From Nitrosomonas aestuarii (GTDB taxonomy: Bacteria; Pseudomonadota; Gammaproteobacteria; Burkholderiales; Nitrosomonadaceae): a stretch of 64,000 nt of DNA. Made by a program: the position numbers and the translations under genes. The DNA is taken from positions 62,001 to 126,000 of the forward strand of contig NZ_QAAE01000009.1 of assembly GCF_003046585.1 (NCBI RefSeq). The letters run 5' to 3'. Within the stretch, counting starts at the first letter, position 1, and each line of letters opens with the position of its first letter. A model generated the notes under the pieces. That model saw only the letters and a list, made by a program, of their open reading frames with translations, had not been told where the DNA came from and did no database searches. Below are positions 36,622 through 45,962 of the stretch, in pieces.

Positions 36622-39207
36622 ATGACACAATTTTCGATCGTAGTACCCACATTAAATGAATCAGAAAATATTGATTTACTGTTAACCCGAATTTTTGCAC
36701 TGAACATTCCGTTCGATAAGTTTGAGGTCATCTTTGTTGATGACGGTTCAAATGACGGTACACCCGAGAAAATACGCACTTGGCAGAAATATAGCAATAT
36801 ACATCTCATTGAAAGACATGGAAAACCGGATCTGGCAACTTCCATTTTGCAGGGTGCCGGAGCTGCGCGCAGCGATATCATTGTCGTAATGGATGCTGAT
36901 TTGAGCCATCCGCATGAGCAGCTGAACGCTCTGGTGATCCCCATTTTAAAAGATCAATATGATGTTGTCATTGGCAGTCGCTATATTAAAGGCGGTCGTA
37001 CGCTTGACTGGCCTTTTTATAGGCGCTTGTTGTCCCGGGTGGGTGGGTGGCTTGCTCGCCCGTTTTGTGATGTCAGTGATGCGACCTCAGGTTTTTTTGC
37101 ATTTCGTCGGGAATTGGCCGCGACTGTTTCTGAACAGGCGCATGGTTACAAGATTCTGCTCGAAATCTTGATGGCCAATAATGGCACGCTACGGATCAAA
37201 GAAATTCCGATTTGTTTTCGCGACCGTGCGTACGGAACTTCAAAACTTTCATTTCCGCATCAACTGGCTTATTTGCAGCGACTATTGACATTGGCCGGCG
37301 GCACGGTGTCCAGGAATACTGCAGGACGTTTTGCTATAGTCGGATTATTGGGCGTGGTGGTTGATGCTCTCGCTTTTCAGTGGATGATCAGTCGCGATGC
37401 CGGACTTGCGCTGGCGCATTTTGTCAGTTTTTTTCTCGCAGTGAGTGTGAACTATGCATTGAATTCAAAGTGGGCTTTCAACGAGCACCATACCGGTCAT
37501 CTACAATGGCTTCAATTCAGCCGTTTTCTAACTGTTGGCGCGCTGGCACTGTTGCTGCGCGGAGGCGTGTTGGCATTGTTTGTTTATATAGGTCATATGC
37601 CGCCTTCTTTGGCAATTTTTCCTGCCATTATTGCAACCGCCTTTATCAATTATCTTGGCTCAGCTTTTTATGTTTTCCCCGCAGAGAAGAATCCGCCTTC
37701 AAGCAATATGCGCTGGCGGGTTGCAGCACTGGGCGTTGTTTTGTTTTGCATATTGTTACGGTTGATCTATCTGGGGCTTGCACAATTGATTCCGGATGAA
37801 GCTTATTACTGGCAATATGCACAACATATGGATCTGAGTTTTTATGATCATCCACCGATGGTTGCTTGGCTTATTTGGCTGGGTACTGCAATACTGGGCG
37901 ATAATGAAGCAGGTGTCCGTGCGGGTGCATTTATATGCAGTCTCATTGCCATGGGCTATCTTTATGCTTATGCAAAAAATTTACACGACAAAGCAACTGC
38001 ACTCCGCACACTGATGATATTTTCGGTATTGCCGCTGGGTTTTGCATCCGGATTTTTCATGACACCGGATGCGCCACTGGTAGCTGCCTGGATTGCCACG
38101 CTTTATTTTATGGAACGTGCTTTGGTTGCGGGTCAGCGATCCGCATGGCTGGGAATGGGAGTTGCATTTGGTCTAGGATTGCTATCCAAATATACGCTGA
38201 GTTTACTGGGGCTGGCTGCGCTGGTTTTTGTCATCATTGATGCGGGCGCGCGACGTTGGATTTGGCGCCCGCATCCTTATCTGGCGGCCACCCTGGCGTT
38301 GTTTATTTTTTCACCCGTTCTTATCTGGAATTTTCAGCATGAATGGGTCTCCTTCATGTTTCAATCGACACGACATGTAACGAATGACAGTCAATTCTCG
38401 GTTCATTATCTGTTGATTTATATCATGATTCTGTTGACACCCGTCGGTTTTATTGCCGTTATGCAGTTTTTCTTTTCAAGAAATTATCGCGATATGGGTG
38501 TATCGCAGCATATGTTAAAAGACAGGAAACGCTTATTTGTACAGATTGTCACCGGCGTGCCGTTTTTTATCTTTCTGGTATTCAGTATATTCGACCACCC
38601 CAAATTTCATTGGACCGGACCTGTCTGGCTGGCGGTGTTGCCTACAATTGCCTGGATGATTGGACAAACCGGTAATCTGGAGAAATTTACCAAATGGTTA
38701 CAAAAAGCATGGCGGCCAACCATTGTCGCATGTCTGTTTGCTTATGCGTTTACCTTGCACTATGTCGTACTGGGAATACCCGGCGCTCCCTATCACCTGT
38801 TTACCGAACATTATTTCTGGCGTGAAACAACACGTGAGGTAGAACAAATTGCCGAAGAAGTCCGCCAGCTGACGGGACAGGAGCCTGTTATTGTCGGTAT
38901 GAGTAAATGGTCAATCGCCAGCAGTCTTTATTTCTACAACCATGCGCGCGGCAATCTGGATATTCGTTCACGTAATCTGTTTGGAGACAGTGGTGCGATG
39001 TACAATTTCTGGTTTCCAGTACAATATCCTATAAATCGACCGATCATACAGGTTGGAATGAAACCCGTTCATCTTGAGCAAATTCGGGAAGGTGATAATC
39101 TGAAGCAGATGCTCATTCATCCTGATGAGATTAAATATCGAAACATCTACAGAAACGGGATCTTTCTTAGGCAGATATATTATCGTATTTCAGCAGGGCT
39201 TCATTAG
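36622..39207 (+). CDS. Fused GT2 - GtrA - GT39 membrane glycosyltransferase
   Basis: This 861-residue protein joins three parts. Residues 1-215 form a GT2 enzyme like dolichyl/undecaprenyl-phosphate sugar synthases (VVPTLNESENIDLLL, VDDGSNDGTPEKI, VMDADLSHPHEQL). Residues 235-350 form a GtrA-like four-helix domain (GRFAIVGLLGVVVDALAFQW). Residues 365-861 form an ArnT/PMT-like GT39 region with LIPDEAYYWQYAQHMDLSFYDHPPMVAW and about ten helices. One polypeptide could charge undecaprenyl phosphate with a sugar, flip it and transfer it to an outside acceptor. The sugar and acceptor (lipid A, lipopolysaccharide or protein) are unknown. Confidence 0.88.
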   Translation: MTQFSIVVPTLNESENIDLLLTRIFALNIPFDKFEVIFVDDGSNDGTPEKIRTWQKYSNIHLIERHGKPDLATSILQGAGAARSDIIVVMDADLSHPHEQLNALVIPILKDQYDVVIGSRYIKGGRTLDWPFYRRLLSRVGGWLARPFCDVSDATSGFFAFRRELAATVSEQAHGYKILLEILMANNGTLRIKEIPICFRDRAYGTSKLSFPHQLAYLQRLLTLAGGTVSRNTAGRFAIVGLLGVVVDALAFQWMISRDAGLALAHFVSFFLAVSVNYALNSKWAFNEHHTGHLQWLQFSRFLTVGALALLLRGGVLALFVYIGHMPPSLAIFPAIIATAFINYLGSAFYVFPAEKNPPSSNMRWRVAALGVVLFCILLRLIYLGLAQLIPDEAYYWQYAQHMDLSFYDHPPMVAWLIWLGTAILGDNEAGVRAGAFICSLIAMGYLYAYAKNLHDKATALRTLMIFSVLPLGFASGFFMTPDAPLVAAWIATLYFMERALVAGQRSAWLGMGVAFGLGLLSKYTLSLLGLAALVFVIIDAGARRWIWRPHPYLAATLALFIFSPVLIWNFQHEWVSFMFQSTRHVTNDSQFSVHYLLIYIMILLTPVGFIAVMQFFFSRNYRDMGVSQHMLKDRKRLFVQIVTGVPFFIFLVFSIFDHPKFHWTGPVWLAVLPTIAWMIGQTGNLEKFTKWLQKAWRPTIVACLFAYAFTLHYVVLGIPGAPYHLFTEHYFWRETTREVEQIAEEVRQLTGQEPVIVGMSKWSIASSLYFYNHARGNLDIRSRNLFGDSGAMYNFWFPVQYPINRPIIQVGMKPVHLEQIREGDNLKQMLIHPDEIKYRNIYRNGIFLRQIYYRISAGLH

Positions 39208-39253
39208 TGATGTGGCATTAATATAATCTTATAGATCTTTTCGATTCTTAGAT

Positions 39254-39955
39254 TCAGTCGTTCAGATTTTTCCAGATACATTGATTATTACTTTCTTTCG
39301 AAATACATTCTAACTGCCGGGTGTGCTGTTCAAGTTCTGCCGCGGTTGCAGGTAAAACACGCAAGGTCAAATCTTTGATATCACAAACTGTGCTCCCGTC
39401 GACCGGATTAATGACGTCAAGGTCCATCAACAGGCTTTCTTGACCGCGCGTCATGGCCAGATAGACTTCAGCTAATAGTTCAGCATCAAGTAACGCGCCA
39501 TGCAATGTTCTTTTAGAATTGTCAATTTTATAGCGATCACACAAGGCATCGAGATTATTACGTTTACCAGGATGAAGGTCTTTTGCCAGTTTTAGTGTGT
39601 CGGTTATTTGTAGACAATAAGTATCCAGCGTTAACAGCTTTACGAGACCCAATTCATGATTCAAAAAGCCTACATCAAATGGTGCATTATGAATAATCAA
39701 TTCGGCATCATAGACGAAATCGAGAAAATCTCTCGAAATTTCCCGAAATTTAGGTTTGTCTTCAAGAAAAGTCCGCGTTAACCCATGCACCTGCAGCGCA
39801 CCTTCGTCGCTTTCACGCTCCGGATTCAGATAATGGTGAAAATGATTTCCCGTTAATTGCCGGTTACATAATTCTACTGCGGCTATTTCGACAATGCGGT
39901 GTCCAAGTTTGTATTCCAACCCGGTTGTTTCAGTATCCAGTACAATTTGTCGCAT
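39254..39955 (-). CDS. dnaQ: DNA polymerase III epsilon subunit (proofreading exonuclease)
   Basis: The 233-residue protein is the 3'-5' proofreading subunit of the replicase. The DEDDh motifs are visible: VLDTETTGLE (Exo I), HNAPFDVGFLNHE (Exo II) and HGALLDAELLAEVYL (Exo III). A short C-terminal tail (about 180-233) would carry the polymerase-binding segment. It lies 18 bases after rnhA on the minus strand, the conserved gloB/yafS/rnhA/dnaQ neighbourhood. Confidence 0.94.
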   Translation of the reverse strand: MRQIVLDTETTGLEYKLGHRIVEIAAVELCNRQLTGNHFHHYLNPERESDEGALQVHGLTRTFLEDKPKFREISRDFLDFVYDAELIIHNAPFDVGFLNHELGLVKLLTLDTYCLQITDTLKLAKDLHPGKRNNLDALCDRYKIDNSKRTLHGALLDAELLAEVYLAMTRGQESLLMDLDVINPVDGSTVCDIKDLTLRVLPATAAELEQHTRQLECISKESNNQCIWKNLND

Positions 39956-39973
39956 ATTTAAAAATCCGGTGTT

Positions 39974-40444
39974 TTATTCTGTCTGATTCTCGGCAACAAT
40001 TTTTTCTACACCGTAGTTTGCCAGCAGATCCGCCCGTTCATTTTCCGTATGACCGGCATGTCCGCGTATCCACAGCCATTCAATCTCATGTTGTTGCGAC
40101 AATTCATCCAACAGTCGCCACAAATCTTCATTCTTGACTGGTTTTTTATTGGCTGTTTTCCAGTTGCGTACTTTCCAGGCGTGCATCCACTGGCTGATAC
40201 CTTTATGCACATACTGTGAGTCCGTATATAAATGAACTTTGCAGGGACGTTTTAACAGTTCCAGTGCACGGATAGCGGCAAGCAGTTCCATTCGATTGTT
40301 GGTGGTATGTTTCTCGCCGCCAAAAATTTCCTGTTCACGGCCGCTATATTTTAATAATGCACCCCAGCCACCGACACCGGGATTACCTTTGCATGCACCA
40401 TCAGTATAAATTTCGACAATATTTTCTTTATTTTCTTTCGTCAT
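39974..40444 (-). CDS. rnhA: Ribonuclease HI
   Basis: The 156-residue enzyme removes RNA from RNA-DNA hybrids. The acidic residues are in [27 protein letters not shown] and HLYTDSQYV, with Asp in [10 protein letters not shown] and the GHAGHTEN His. Length and N-terminus are normal. It lies between the methyltransferase gene and dnaQ on the minus strand. Confidence 0.96.
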   Translation of the reverse strand: MTKENKENIVEIYTDGACKGNPGVGGWGALLKYSGREQEIFGGEKHTTNNRMELLAAIRALELLKRPCKVHLYTDSQYVHKGISQWMHAWKVRNWKTANKKPVKNEDLWRLLDELSQQHEIEWLWIRGHAGHTENERADLLANYGVEKIVAENQTE

Positions 40445-40509
40445 ACTTTCTGATAATGTGGAAGAGTTATAATAAAAAAATCAATCAATCCACCTTAGAT
40501 AAATTGTAA

Positions 40510-41223
40510 CTATCGTTTGATTCTTTGCGTTGCTGCAGCTATTTTTTTCTTGCCGACCAGGCTGGTTTTCCAGCCAGGCTTAATAATATGCATGCCGCAT
40601 TTATGCTTTATTGCATGCAAAAAATAGACGCCGCCGGAGATAGGCCACCAACGGTCGCCTGCATCTTCCATGAAATTGAATCGCTGGCGCCAGTTTTCTT
40701 CTTCGAAAGGTGGCGCATAGCAACACAGCTTGCCACCTTTTATTTCAAAGTTTAACAATTTCAACCAATCCTTTAACCGCGGCAATGCGATAAAATGTCC
40801 ATTCCAGGGAAATTCATTTTTATTCGATACAAAGTGATGATGCAGACCCCACAAACTGATAGGATTAAAACCTGAAATGACGATGTGGCCTTCCGGTATC
40901 AATATGCGATAAACCTCTCGGAGAATTTGATGCGGATCTTTATTAAATTCAAGCACATGTGGCACAATTATCAAATCAATGGTTTCACCGGTAATGGGCA
41001 GGTGATTACACGCGGATCGCAAAGTGTTATCGTGTTCAGTACCTGCAGTGAAACGTAACGGCATGCGGTTTGTTCTTAGAAAATCATATTGTGGCATACC
41101 CATTTGCATAGCGTTGTAGCCAAAAATATTGGCGACAACTTGATCAAAATATTGAAACTCATGGTCGACAATATACTGTCCCAAAGACGTTGAAAACCAT
41201 TGTTGATCTGTTTGTATGGCCAT
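40510..41223 (-). CDS. SAM-dependent methyltransferase (YafS-like)
   Basis: The 237-residue class I methyltransferase is diverged. A core strand-helix region reads TIDLIIVPHVLEFNKDPHQILREVYRILIPEGHIVISGFNP, typical of motif post-I to III in small-molecule methyltransferases. Motif I (GxGxG) is not clear. The substrate is unknown. Between gloB (divergent) and rnhA it is in the position of E. coli yafS. No membrane segment is seen. Confidence 0.85.
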   Translation of the reverse strand: MAIQTDQQWFSTSLGQYIVDHEFQYFDQVVANIFGYNAMQMGMPQYDFLRTNRMPLRFTAGTEHDNTLRSACNHLPITGETIDLIIVPHVLEFNKDPHQILREVYRILIPEGHIVISGFNPISLWGLHHHFVSNKNEFPWNGHFIALPRLKDWLKLLNFEIKGGKLCCYAPPFEEENWRQRFNFMEDAGDRWWPISGGVYFLHAIKHKCGMHIIKPGWKTSLVGKKKIAAATQRIKR

Positions 41224-41319
41224 GCCTGCAGATAAAAAAGTGTTATTGTAACGATGGTCAGAAAAAAATTTTTAATTTAAGCTAAGCTGCATGATTCAAT
41301 TCTACATTAATAAAACTGC

Positions 41320-42111
41320 ATGATGGCATTACAAATCCACCCGATACCGGCATTCAGAGACAATTATATCTGGATTATCCATAATACCGAGCATGCGGTA
41401 GTCGTTGACCCGGGAGATGCTTCCCCCGTCCTTGACTATCTGCAATCCCATAAACTAGAGCTTCACGCAATCCTGATCACACATCATCATAGTGACCATA
41501 CTGGCGGTAACCCGACATTGATTGCCAAGTTTAACGTGCCTGTTTATGGTCCGGAACAGGAAAATATTGCAACGGTAACGCATCCGGTTCGAGAGGGTGA
41601 CAAAGTTCATCTTGCAACGTTACCGCTCATACTAGAAGTAATTGACATACCAGGCCACACGCACGGACATATTGCTTATTTTGGATCGTTACCGGCGTCG
41701 CACGGAAAAAACATTTTGTTTTGCGGTGATACATTATTTGCAAGCGGTTGTGGGCGCGTTTTTGAGGGAACGCCGCAACAAATGTATCGCTCATTGCAAA
41801 AGCTTGCAGATTTGCCCGATGATACACTGGTTTATTGCACGCATGAATATACATTGGGTAATATCAACTTTGCCAGGACTGTGGAGCCCAGCAACGTTGA
41901 TTTGCAGAGAGAGGAACATCGCGCAAAACAATTACGTAGCGAAAATATACCTACGCTTCCCACCAGTATTGCCAGGGAAAAATCCTGCAACCCGTTTCTG
42001 CGTTGTCATTTGCCGGAAATTAACCGAATTGCCCGTCTTTATGCAAAAAAGAAACTGGAACAGCCGGTAGAGGTATTTGCCACATTGCGCGAATGGAAAA
42101 ACAATTTTTAG
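41320..42111 (+). CDS. gloB: Hydroxyacylglutathione hydrolase (glyoxalase II)
   Basis: The 263-residue metallo-beta-lactamase-fold enzyme hydrolyses S-lactoylglutathione in methylglyoxal detoxification. The metal motif is THHHSDHTGG. FCGDTLFASGCGRVFEGTPQQM and CTHEYTLGNINFA are diagnostic of glyoxalase II, and NPFLRC in the C-terminal part contributes to glutathione binding. Two ATGs in a row (41320, 41323) make the start uncertain by one codon. It is divergent from the methyltransferase gene and followed by a clear terminator. Confidence 0.95.
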   Translation: MMALQIHPIPAFRDNYIWIIHNTEHAVVVDPGDASPVLDYLQSHKLELHAILITHHHSDHTGGNPTLIAKFNVPVYGPEQENIATVTHPVREGDKVHLATLPLILEVIDIPGHTHGHIAYFGSLPASHGKNILFCGDTLFASGCGRVFEGTPQQMYRSLQKLADLPDDTLVYCTHEYTLGNINFARTVEPSNVDLQREEHRAKQLRSENIPTLPTSIAREKSCNPFLRCHLPEINRIARLYAKKKLEQPVEVFATLREWKNNF

Positions 42112-42149
42112 AAATTTAAGAAAATCAGTGGGGAAGCAAATTACAATTT

Positions 42150-42189
42150 AAAGCGGGGAACCGGTTGTGTTCCGGATACCCGCTTTTTT
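42150..42189 (+). terminator. Intrinsic terminator after gloB
   Basis: AAAGCGGG (42150-42157) pairs with CCCGCTTT (42179-42186), followed by more T, and an inner GGAAC/GTTCC stem lengthens the hairpin. It lies 39 bases after the gloB stop and between convergent gloB and cytL. Confidence 0.85.
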
Positions 42190-42239
42190 ATTTGTTATTA
42201 TTAATCGAATAACGATTGATGGTCTAAATCGTTACAGGC

Positions 42240-42809
42240 TTATGGTTTGGCTGCACGTAATACTGGATAGCCCTGGGTGAACACCTGATCCTGTTCTGCA
42301 TGTTGTTGATGGCATGCGGAACATGCTGAGTCTTCCTGGATTGCGCCATGTCTGGATTCACCATCAAAGCCAAAGTATGCCCAGTTTCCAGGTCTGTTGG
42401 GATAGCGCTTTTCACTCTTGACCATTGCAGCAATGCCATTAAATTCACCCGGAAAATAACCGTTTCCACTGGGCGATTCTTTGCCGCGAATGCCGACAAG
42501 TTCTTTCACGATCACAGTATTATTACGGAATTCGCCGGTTTTTTTCCAATGTGCGAAGCTGCCTGGATCAATATAAACATTGTGGAATTCAGGGAAGGCG
42601 GCTGCACCGTCATTCATATCATTAGGTGTTACACTTGAACCAATAAAGACCCATTCACGATAATTTCTAGGGGTATACAGTTCGTTATCTTTCGTGAATC
42701 GGCCGTATAATCTTTCATCAGAGGCCACTGCTTGTGTTGTCAAACCTAACATACTGGTTAACAGTAGTGGAGCTATACCGCATAATAAAGTTTTTTTAAA
42801 CTTTGACAT
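42240..42809 (-). CDS. cytL: Cytochrome P460
   Basis: The 189-residue periplasmic haem protein has a Sec signal (cleavage about residue 29, QAVAS-DE). PRNYREWVFIGSSVTPNDMNDG, AHWKKTGEF and the c-type motif CSACH (163-167) are diagnostic. In characterised cytochrome P460 a Lys in the HWKK region crosslinks to the haem and the protein oxidises hydroxylamine (with NO) to N2O. Activity is known to depend on a second-sphere residue that I cannot align by eye, so competence as a hydroxylamine oxidase is open. It is monocistronic, convergent with gloB, and supports an ammonia-oxidising host. Confidence 0.93.
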   Translation of the reverse strand: MSKFKKTLLCGIAPLLLTSMLGLTTQAVASDERLYGRFTKDNELYTPRNYREWVFIGSSVTPNDMNDGAAAFPEFHNVYIDPGSFAHWKKTGEFRNNTVIVKELVGIRGKESPSGNGYFPGEFNGIAAMVKSEKRYPNRPGNWAYFGFDGESRHGAIQEDSACSACHQQHAEQDQVFTQGYPVLRAAKP

Positions 42810-43029
42810 AAATAAAGCCCTTTAAATGGTTAATGTGGTTAATGAAAAGCATGGAAAACAACTTGACATAAGTCTGTTTTCCATCGTTATGTTAGTCAGA
42901 CAAGCAATGCGCGTCAAGAGGCAAGCGTGCTCAGCGAACAAAGTGATTAATTCTGGTCCGCAAAAAAATCCTTGGTGCCATTCACCAATAACCACTTATC
43001 CACGATGCAGAGTCGGTTTCAAGCAATTC

Positions 43030-44475
43030 TTATAGTAAAAAAAGTGTGGCCAGACTCAGGAAAATAAAAAATCCGCCGCTGTCGGTTACCGCGGTAATCA
43101 TGACACTCGATCCCAATGCGGGATCACGTCCGAGTTTGCGCAGAGTAAGGGGGATCAGTACCCCCAGCAAAGCTGCGAGCAGCAGATTCAGTAACATTGC
43201 CATCATCATGACGAAACCAAGTTCGACATTCTGATATATAGCAAAGGTAAACATGCCGACAACCGCGCCCCAAATCAGGCCATTGACGGCGCTCACGCCA
43301 ATTTCCTTGGTGATCAGCTTCCATGCGCTGCCTGTATTGATTTGCTCCAGTGCGAGCGCACGCACAATCATGGTAATGGTCTGATTGCCGGAATTTCCAC
43401 CGATACCGGCGATTATCGGCATCAGTGCCGCCAGCGCCACCAGTTTTTCGATGGAATCTTCGAATATGCCAATTACGCGGGAGGCTATAAAAGCAGTCAC
43501 CAGATTAATGGCAAGCCAGACCCAGCGGTTTCTAACACTTTTCAGTACTGGCGCAAAAAGATCTTCTTCTTCACGCAGGCCGGCCAGATTCAATGCTTCG
43601 CTCTCTGCTTTTTCGCGTATAAAATCAATCACCGTGTTGACAGTGACGCGCCCAAACAGTTTTTTATTCTGATCAATAACGGAGGCGGAAACCAGGTCGT
43701 AGCGTTCAAACGCATGCGCAGCATCTTCAGCATTGTCATCTGGGTGAAGCGTTATCATTTCCTTGGTCATCACATCACTGACCAACATGTCGGGATCGCT
43801 CACCAGTACGCGGTTGATGAGCAATACGCCTTTTAGATGTTCGTCCCTGTCCACCACAAACAACTGATCCGTATGGTCTGGTAATTCATCCAGTCGGCGC
43901 AAATAGCGCAACACAACCTCTAGGCGCACATCTTCACGAATGGTGATTACATCGAAATCCATCAATGCGCCCACTGAGTCTTCCGGGTACGACATGGCGG
44001 CGCGCAAATGCTCGCGTTCGGCGATCGGCAGCGAACGGAACACATCTTCCATTACATGCTGTGGCAAATCGGGTGCAAGGTCAGCGATTTCATCAGCATC
44101 CAGCTGCTCGGCTGCCGCGACCAGTTCATGCGTACCCATGTCGGTAATCAGTGTTTCCCGGACTGCATCGGATGCTTCCAGCAATACTTCACCGTCATAT
44201 TCCGACTTGACCAATCCCCAGATTAACAACCGGTCTTCCAACGGCAAAGCTTCAAGAAGATCTGCGATATCAGCCGGGTGCAGGTTATCCAGCAATACCC
44301 GCAACTCATCTAGATTTTCTTTTTGTACAGATGATTCAGCAAGTGCTTTGTTCATCTCGTCTTGCAAGTTGACAAAGCCTTCCAGTAGCTTGTATTTATT
44401 TAATAGCGTAATGACACGCTGCAACTGTGTGCGCAGTTTTTCATTTACTTCTTTGTTATTTTTTTCTTCACTCAT
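43030..44475 (-). CDS. mgtE: Magnesium transporter MgtE
   Basis: The 481-residue Mg2+ channel has an N-terminal MgtE_N helical domain (about 45-160; LHPADIADLLEALPLEDRL), two CBS domains (about 160-290; LLINRVLVSDPDMLVSDVM) that sense cytosolic Mg2+, and five C-terminal transmembrane helices (about 320-481) with GIGGNSGNQTITMIVRALA, the ion-path signature. Normal length. It stands alone on the minus strand, with no leader riboswitch that I can recognise in the 258 bases upstream. Confidence 0.95.
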   Translation of the reverse strand: MSEEKNNKEVNEKLRTQLQRVITLLNKYKLLEGFVNLQDEMNKALAESSVQKENLDELRVLLDNLHPADIADLLEALPLEDRLLIWGLVKSEYDGEVLLEASDAVRETLITDMGTHELVAAAEQLDADEIADLAPDLPQHVMEDVFRSLPIAEREHLRAAMSYPEDSVGALMDFDVITIREDVRLEVVLRYLRRLDELPDHTDQLFVVDRDEHLKGVLLINRVLVSDPDMLVSDVMTKEMITLHPDDNAEDAAHAFERYDLVSASVIDQNKKLFGRVTVNTVIDFIREKAESEALNLAGLREEEDLFAPVLKSVRNRWVWLAINLVTAFIASRVIGIFEDSIEKLVALAALMPIIAGIGGNSGNQTITMIVRALALEQINTGSAWKLITKEIGVSAVNGLIWGAVVGMFTFAIYQNVELGFVMMMAMLLNLLLAALLGVLIPLTLRKLGRDPALGSSVMITAVTDSGGFFIFLSLATLFLL

Positions 44476-44733
44476 GATTGACTGTTTATAATCGTATTAG
44501 AAACTGGCTTTAGACAACTACAAAAAGAGCAAAGCTGCTGTTGCGGCTGGGTTATTTATTCGCCGAATTAATGTTACTAGCATAAACCGGTAGATGTAGA
44601 TCAAGCAAATGTAATAATCGAAACAACAAACATACTCCCGGGAAGCTACTCTGAAATAGAATGATGTGCGGTGAAATAACTATTCGGCTGGTACGATATT
44701 ACAGAAGAAGTGTCAGCATGTGCCACCAGAATA

Positions 44734-45480
44734 TCAGGGTACATTCGCAGAATGTAATCGATTGAGCAGTACTTGTCTTTTTTTAAACAAGTGTTGCGAG
44801 TCTCGATTATCATCATAAAAACGCGGATTAGTCACCATTGCTGCCAGTAAGGTTGCCTGGTGTTGCGTCAATGACACAGCAGAATGTCCATAATAATGCT
44901 GTGCCGCTGCTTCAACACCGAAAACACCGTTTCCCCATTCGATCACATTCAGGTAAATTTCCAATATACGCTTTTTTGACATGATTGTTTCCAGCATCAC
45001 GGTGATAATGGCTTCCTGAAATTTGCGCCAAAGTGATTTTTGTTCTGACAGAAAAAGATTTTTAGCCAATTGTTGACTGATGGTTGATCCGCCGGCTGTT
45101 ATTTTTCCTTGCGCCAGATTCTTTTTAAAAGCACTCTGAATCGACGCATAATCAAAACCATTGTGGTGAAGGAATTTGCTATCTTCAGCAACAATAATGG
45201 CACGCTTCATCTCGTATGAAATTTTCCGGTAAGGCAGCCAAGTATGCCGTAGTGTGGCTGCCGGATCTTTTTCACGCAGACTTTGCAGCTGACTTTGCAT
45301 AAATGCACTACTCGGTGGATTGTTGTGTTTCCAATAAAGTACGTGACTCAACAACCAAAGCTGATATAAAAACAATGCATAAATAACCAACAATAACATC
45401 CGCCAAAACCACCGGCCAATGAAGCTTGTCTTGCTATTTCTATATATTCTTCGAGTTGTTTTATTTTTCTTCTTTTTCAT
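44734..45480 (-). CDS. mtgA: Monofunctional biosynthetic peptidoglycan transglycosylase
   Basis: The 248-residue GT51 enzyme polymerises lipid II into glycan strands. An N-terminal membrane anchor (about 24-46) precedes the GT51 motifs AEDSKFLHHNGFDYASI (catalytic Glu), GGSTISQQLAKNLFLS and KRILEIYLNVIEWGNGVFG. There is no transpeptidase domain, as in MtgA. It is a lone minus-strand gene just before the tRNA-Lys locus. Confidence 0.95.
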   Translation of the reverse strand: MKKKKNKTTRRIYRNSKTSFIGRWFWRMLLLVIYALFLYQLWLLSHVLYWKHNNPPSSAFMQSQLQSLREKDPAATLRHTWLPYRKISYEMKRAIIVAEDSKFLHHNGFDYASIQSAFKKNLAQGKITAGGSTISQQLAKNLFLSEQKSLWRKFQEAIITVMLETIMSKKRILEIYLNVIEWGNGVFGVEAAAQHYYGHSAVSLTQHQATLLAAMVTNPRFYDDNRDSQHLFKKRQVLLNRLHSANVP

Positions 45481-45823
45481 GAAAGCTTGTTAGGCGAAAT
45501 CGGGATGTGCTCTCAGATGACCCGTAATAAATTACAAAACGATACCAGTTCTCTCTAATTGATCGCTTTAAAACTACGGTACGCTTGAATATGGCAAGTT
45601 TTAGCAACAATTAGTAACCACTGCATTTCAAGAAAGAAAATACGCATGCCGGATTGATTCTTAATGTCCACTTTATCTATACAATAGAATTTTAACAACT
45701 TGTTGTCGGGATAACACCGAAAATTTAAGCAAGTGTAGCTGTCAATGCAGAATTTTCAAAAATTTGATTACAAACCATTTTGGTATTAGTGCTCAAATCA
45801 GGTATAATTCCCGACTTTGTTTT
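45481..45823. other. 343-base gap upstream of tRNA-Lys
   Basis: No ORF is supported. The stretch is AT-rich, and its right end carries the tRNA promoter (separate entry). It belongs to the chromosome rather than the island, because the direct repeat begins only inside the tRNA. Confidence 0.5.
45780..45808 (+). promoter_or_regulatory. tRNA-Lys promoter
   Basis: TTGGTA (45780-45785), a 17-base spacer and a perfect TATAAT (45803-45808) lie 15 bases before the tRNA 5' end, followed by a GC-containing stretch (TTCCCGAC). The geometry is that of a sigma-70 stable-RNA promoter. Confidence 0.75.
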
Positions 45824-45899
45824 GGGTCGTTAGCTCAGTTGGTAGAGCAGCGGACTTTTAATCCGTTGGTCGTGAGTTCGAGTCTCACACGGCCTACCA
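45824..45899 (+). tRNA. tRNA-Lys (anticodon TTT)
   Basis: This 76-base cloverleaf includes an encoded CCA. The acceptor arm is GGGTCGT/ACGGCCT with two G-U pairs, the D-arm is GCTC...GAGC, the anticodon stem CGGAC/ATCCG displays TTT, and TTCGAGTC sits in the T-arm. Its 3' part from 45854 is identical to 55804-55849, so this end is the attachment site of the island that follows. The intact gene is on the chromosome-promoter side, and its 3' end was restored by the element. Confidence 0.97.
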
Positions 45900-45908
45900 A
45901 ATAAAACA
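45854..45908 (+). repeat. Attachment site, left copy (attL), 55-bp direct repeat
   Basis: Bases 45854-45908 are identical over 55 positions to 55804-55858. The repeat covers the anticodon arm to the CCA end of tRNA-Lys plus nine further bases (AATAAAACA). One base before the repeat differs (G versus A at 45853/55803), so identity ends there cleanly. Confidence 0.95.
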
Positions 45909-45936
45909 GTGACTTACAGAAATGTGAGTCACTGTT
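45905..45936. other. 14-bp hairpin with GAAA tetraloop at the island's left end
   Basis: AACAGTGACT (45905-45914) pairs with AGTCACTGTT (45927-45936), and TACA/TGTG-type pairs (one G-U) extend the stem to 14 bp around GAAA (45919-45922). It follows the tRNA by five bases. No U-tract follows. It stands where the tRNA's own terminator was before integration and may serve as a 3' processing or stability element. Confidence 0.6.
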
Positions 45937-45943
45937 CCGAGAA

Positions 45944-45962
45944 ATTAGTAGCCCCATAGTAG
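45944..45962 (+). repeat. Candidate integrase arm sites, left end
   Basis: ATTAGTAG (45944-45951) and ATAGTAG (45956-45962) have 12-base start-to-start spacing. The same pair with the same spacing occurs near the right end (55631 and 55643). Paired arm-type sites are expected for tyrosine integrases. Confidence 0.55.
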
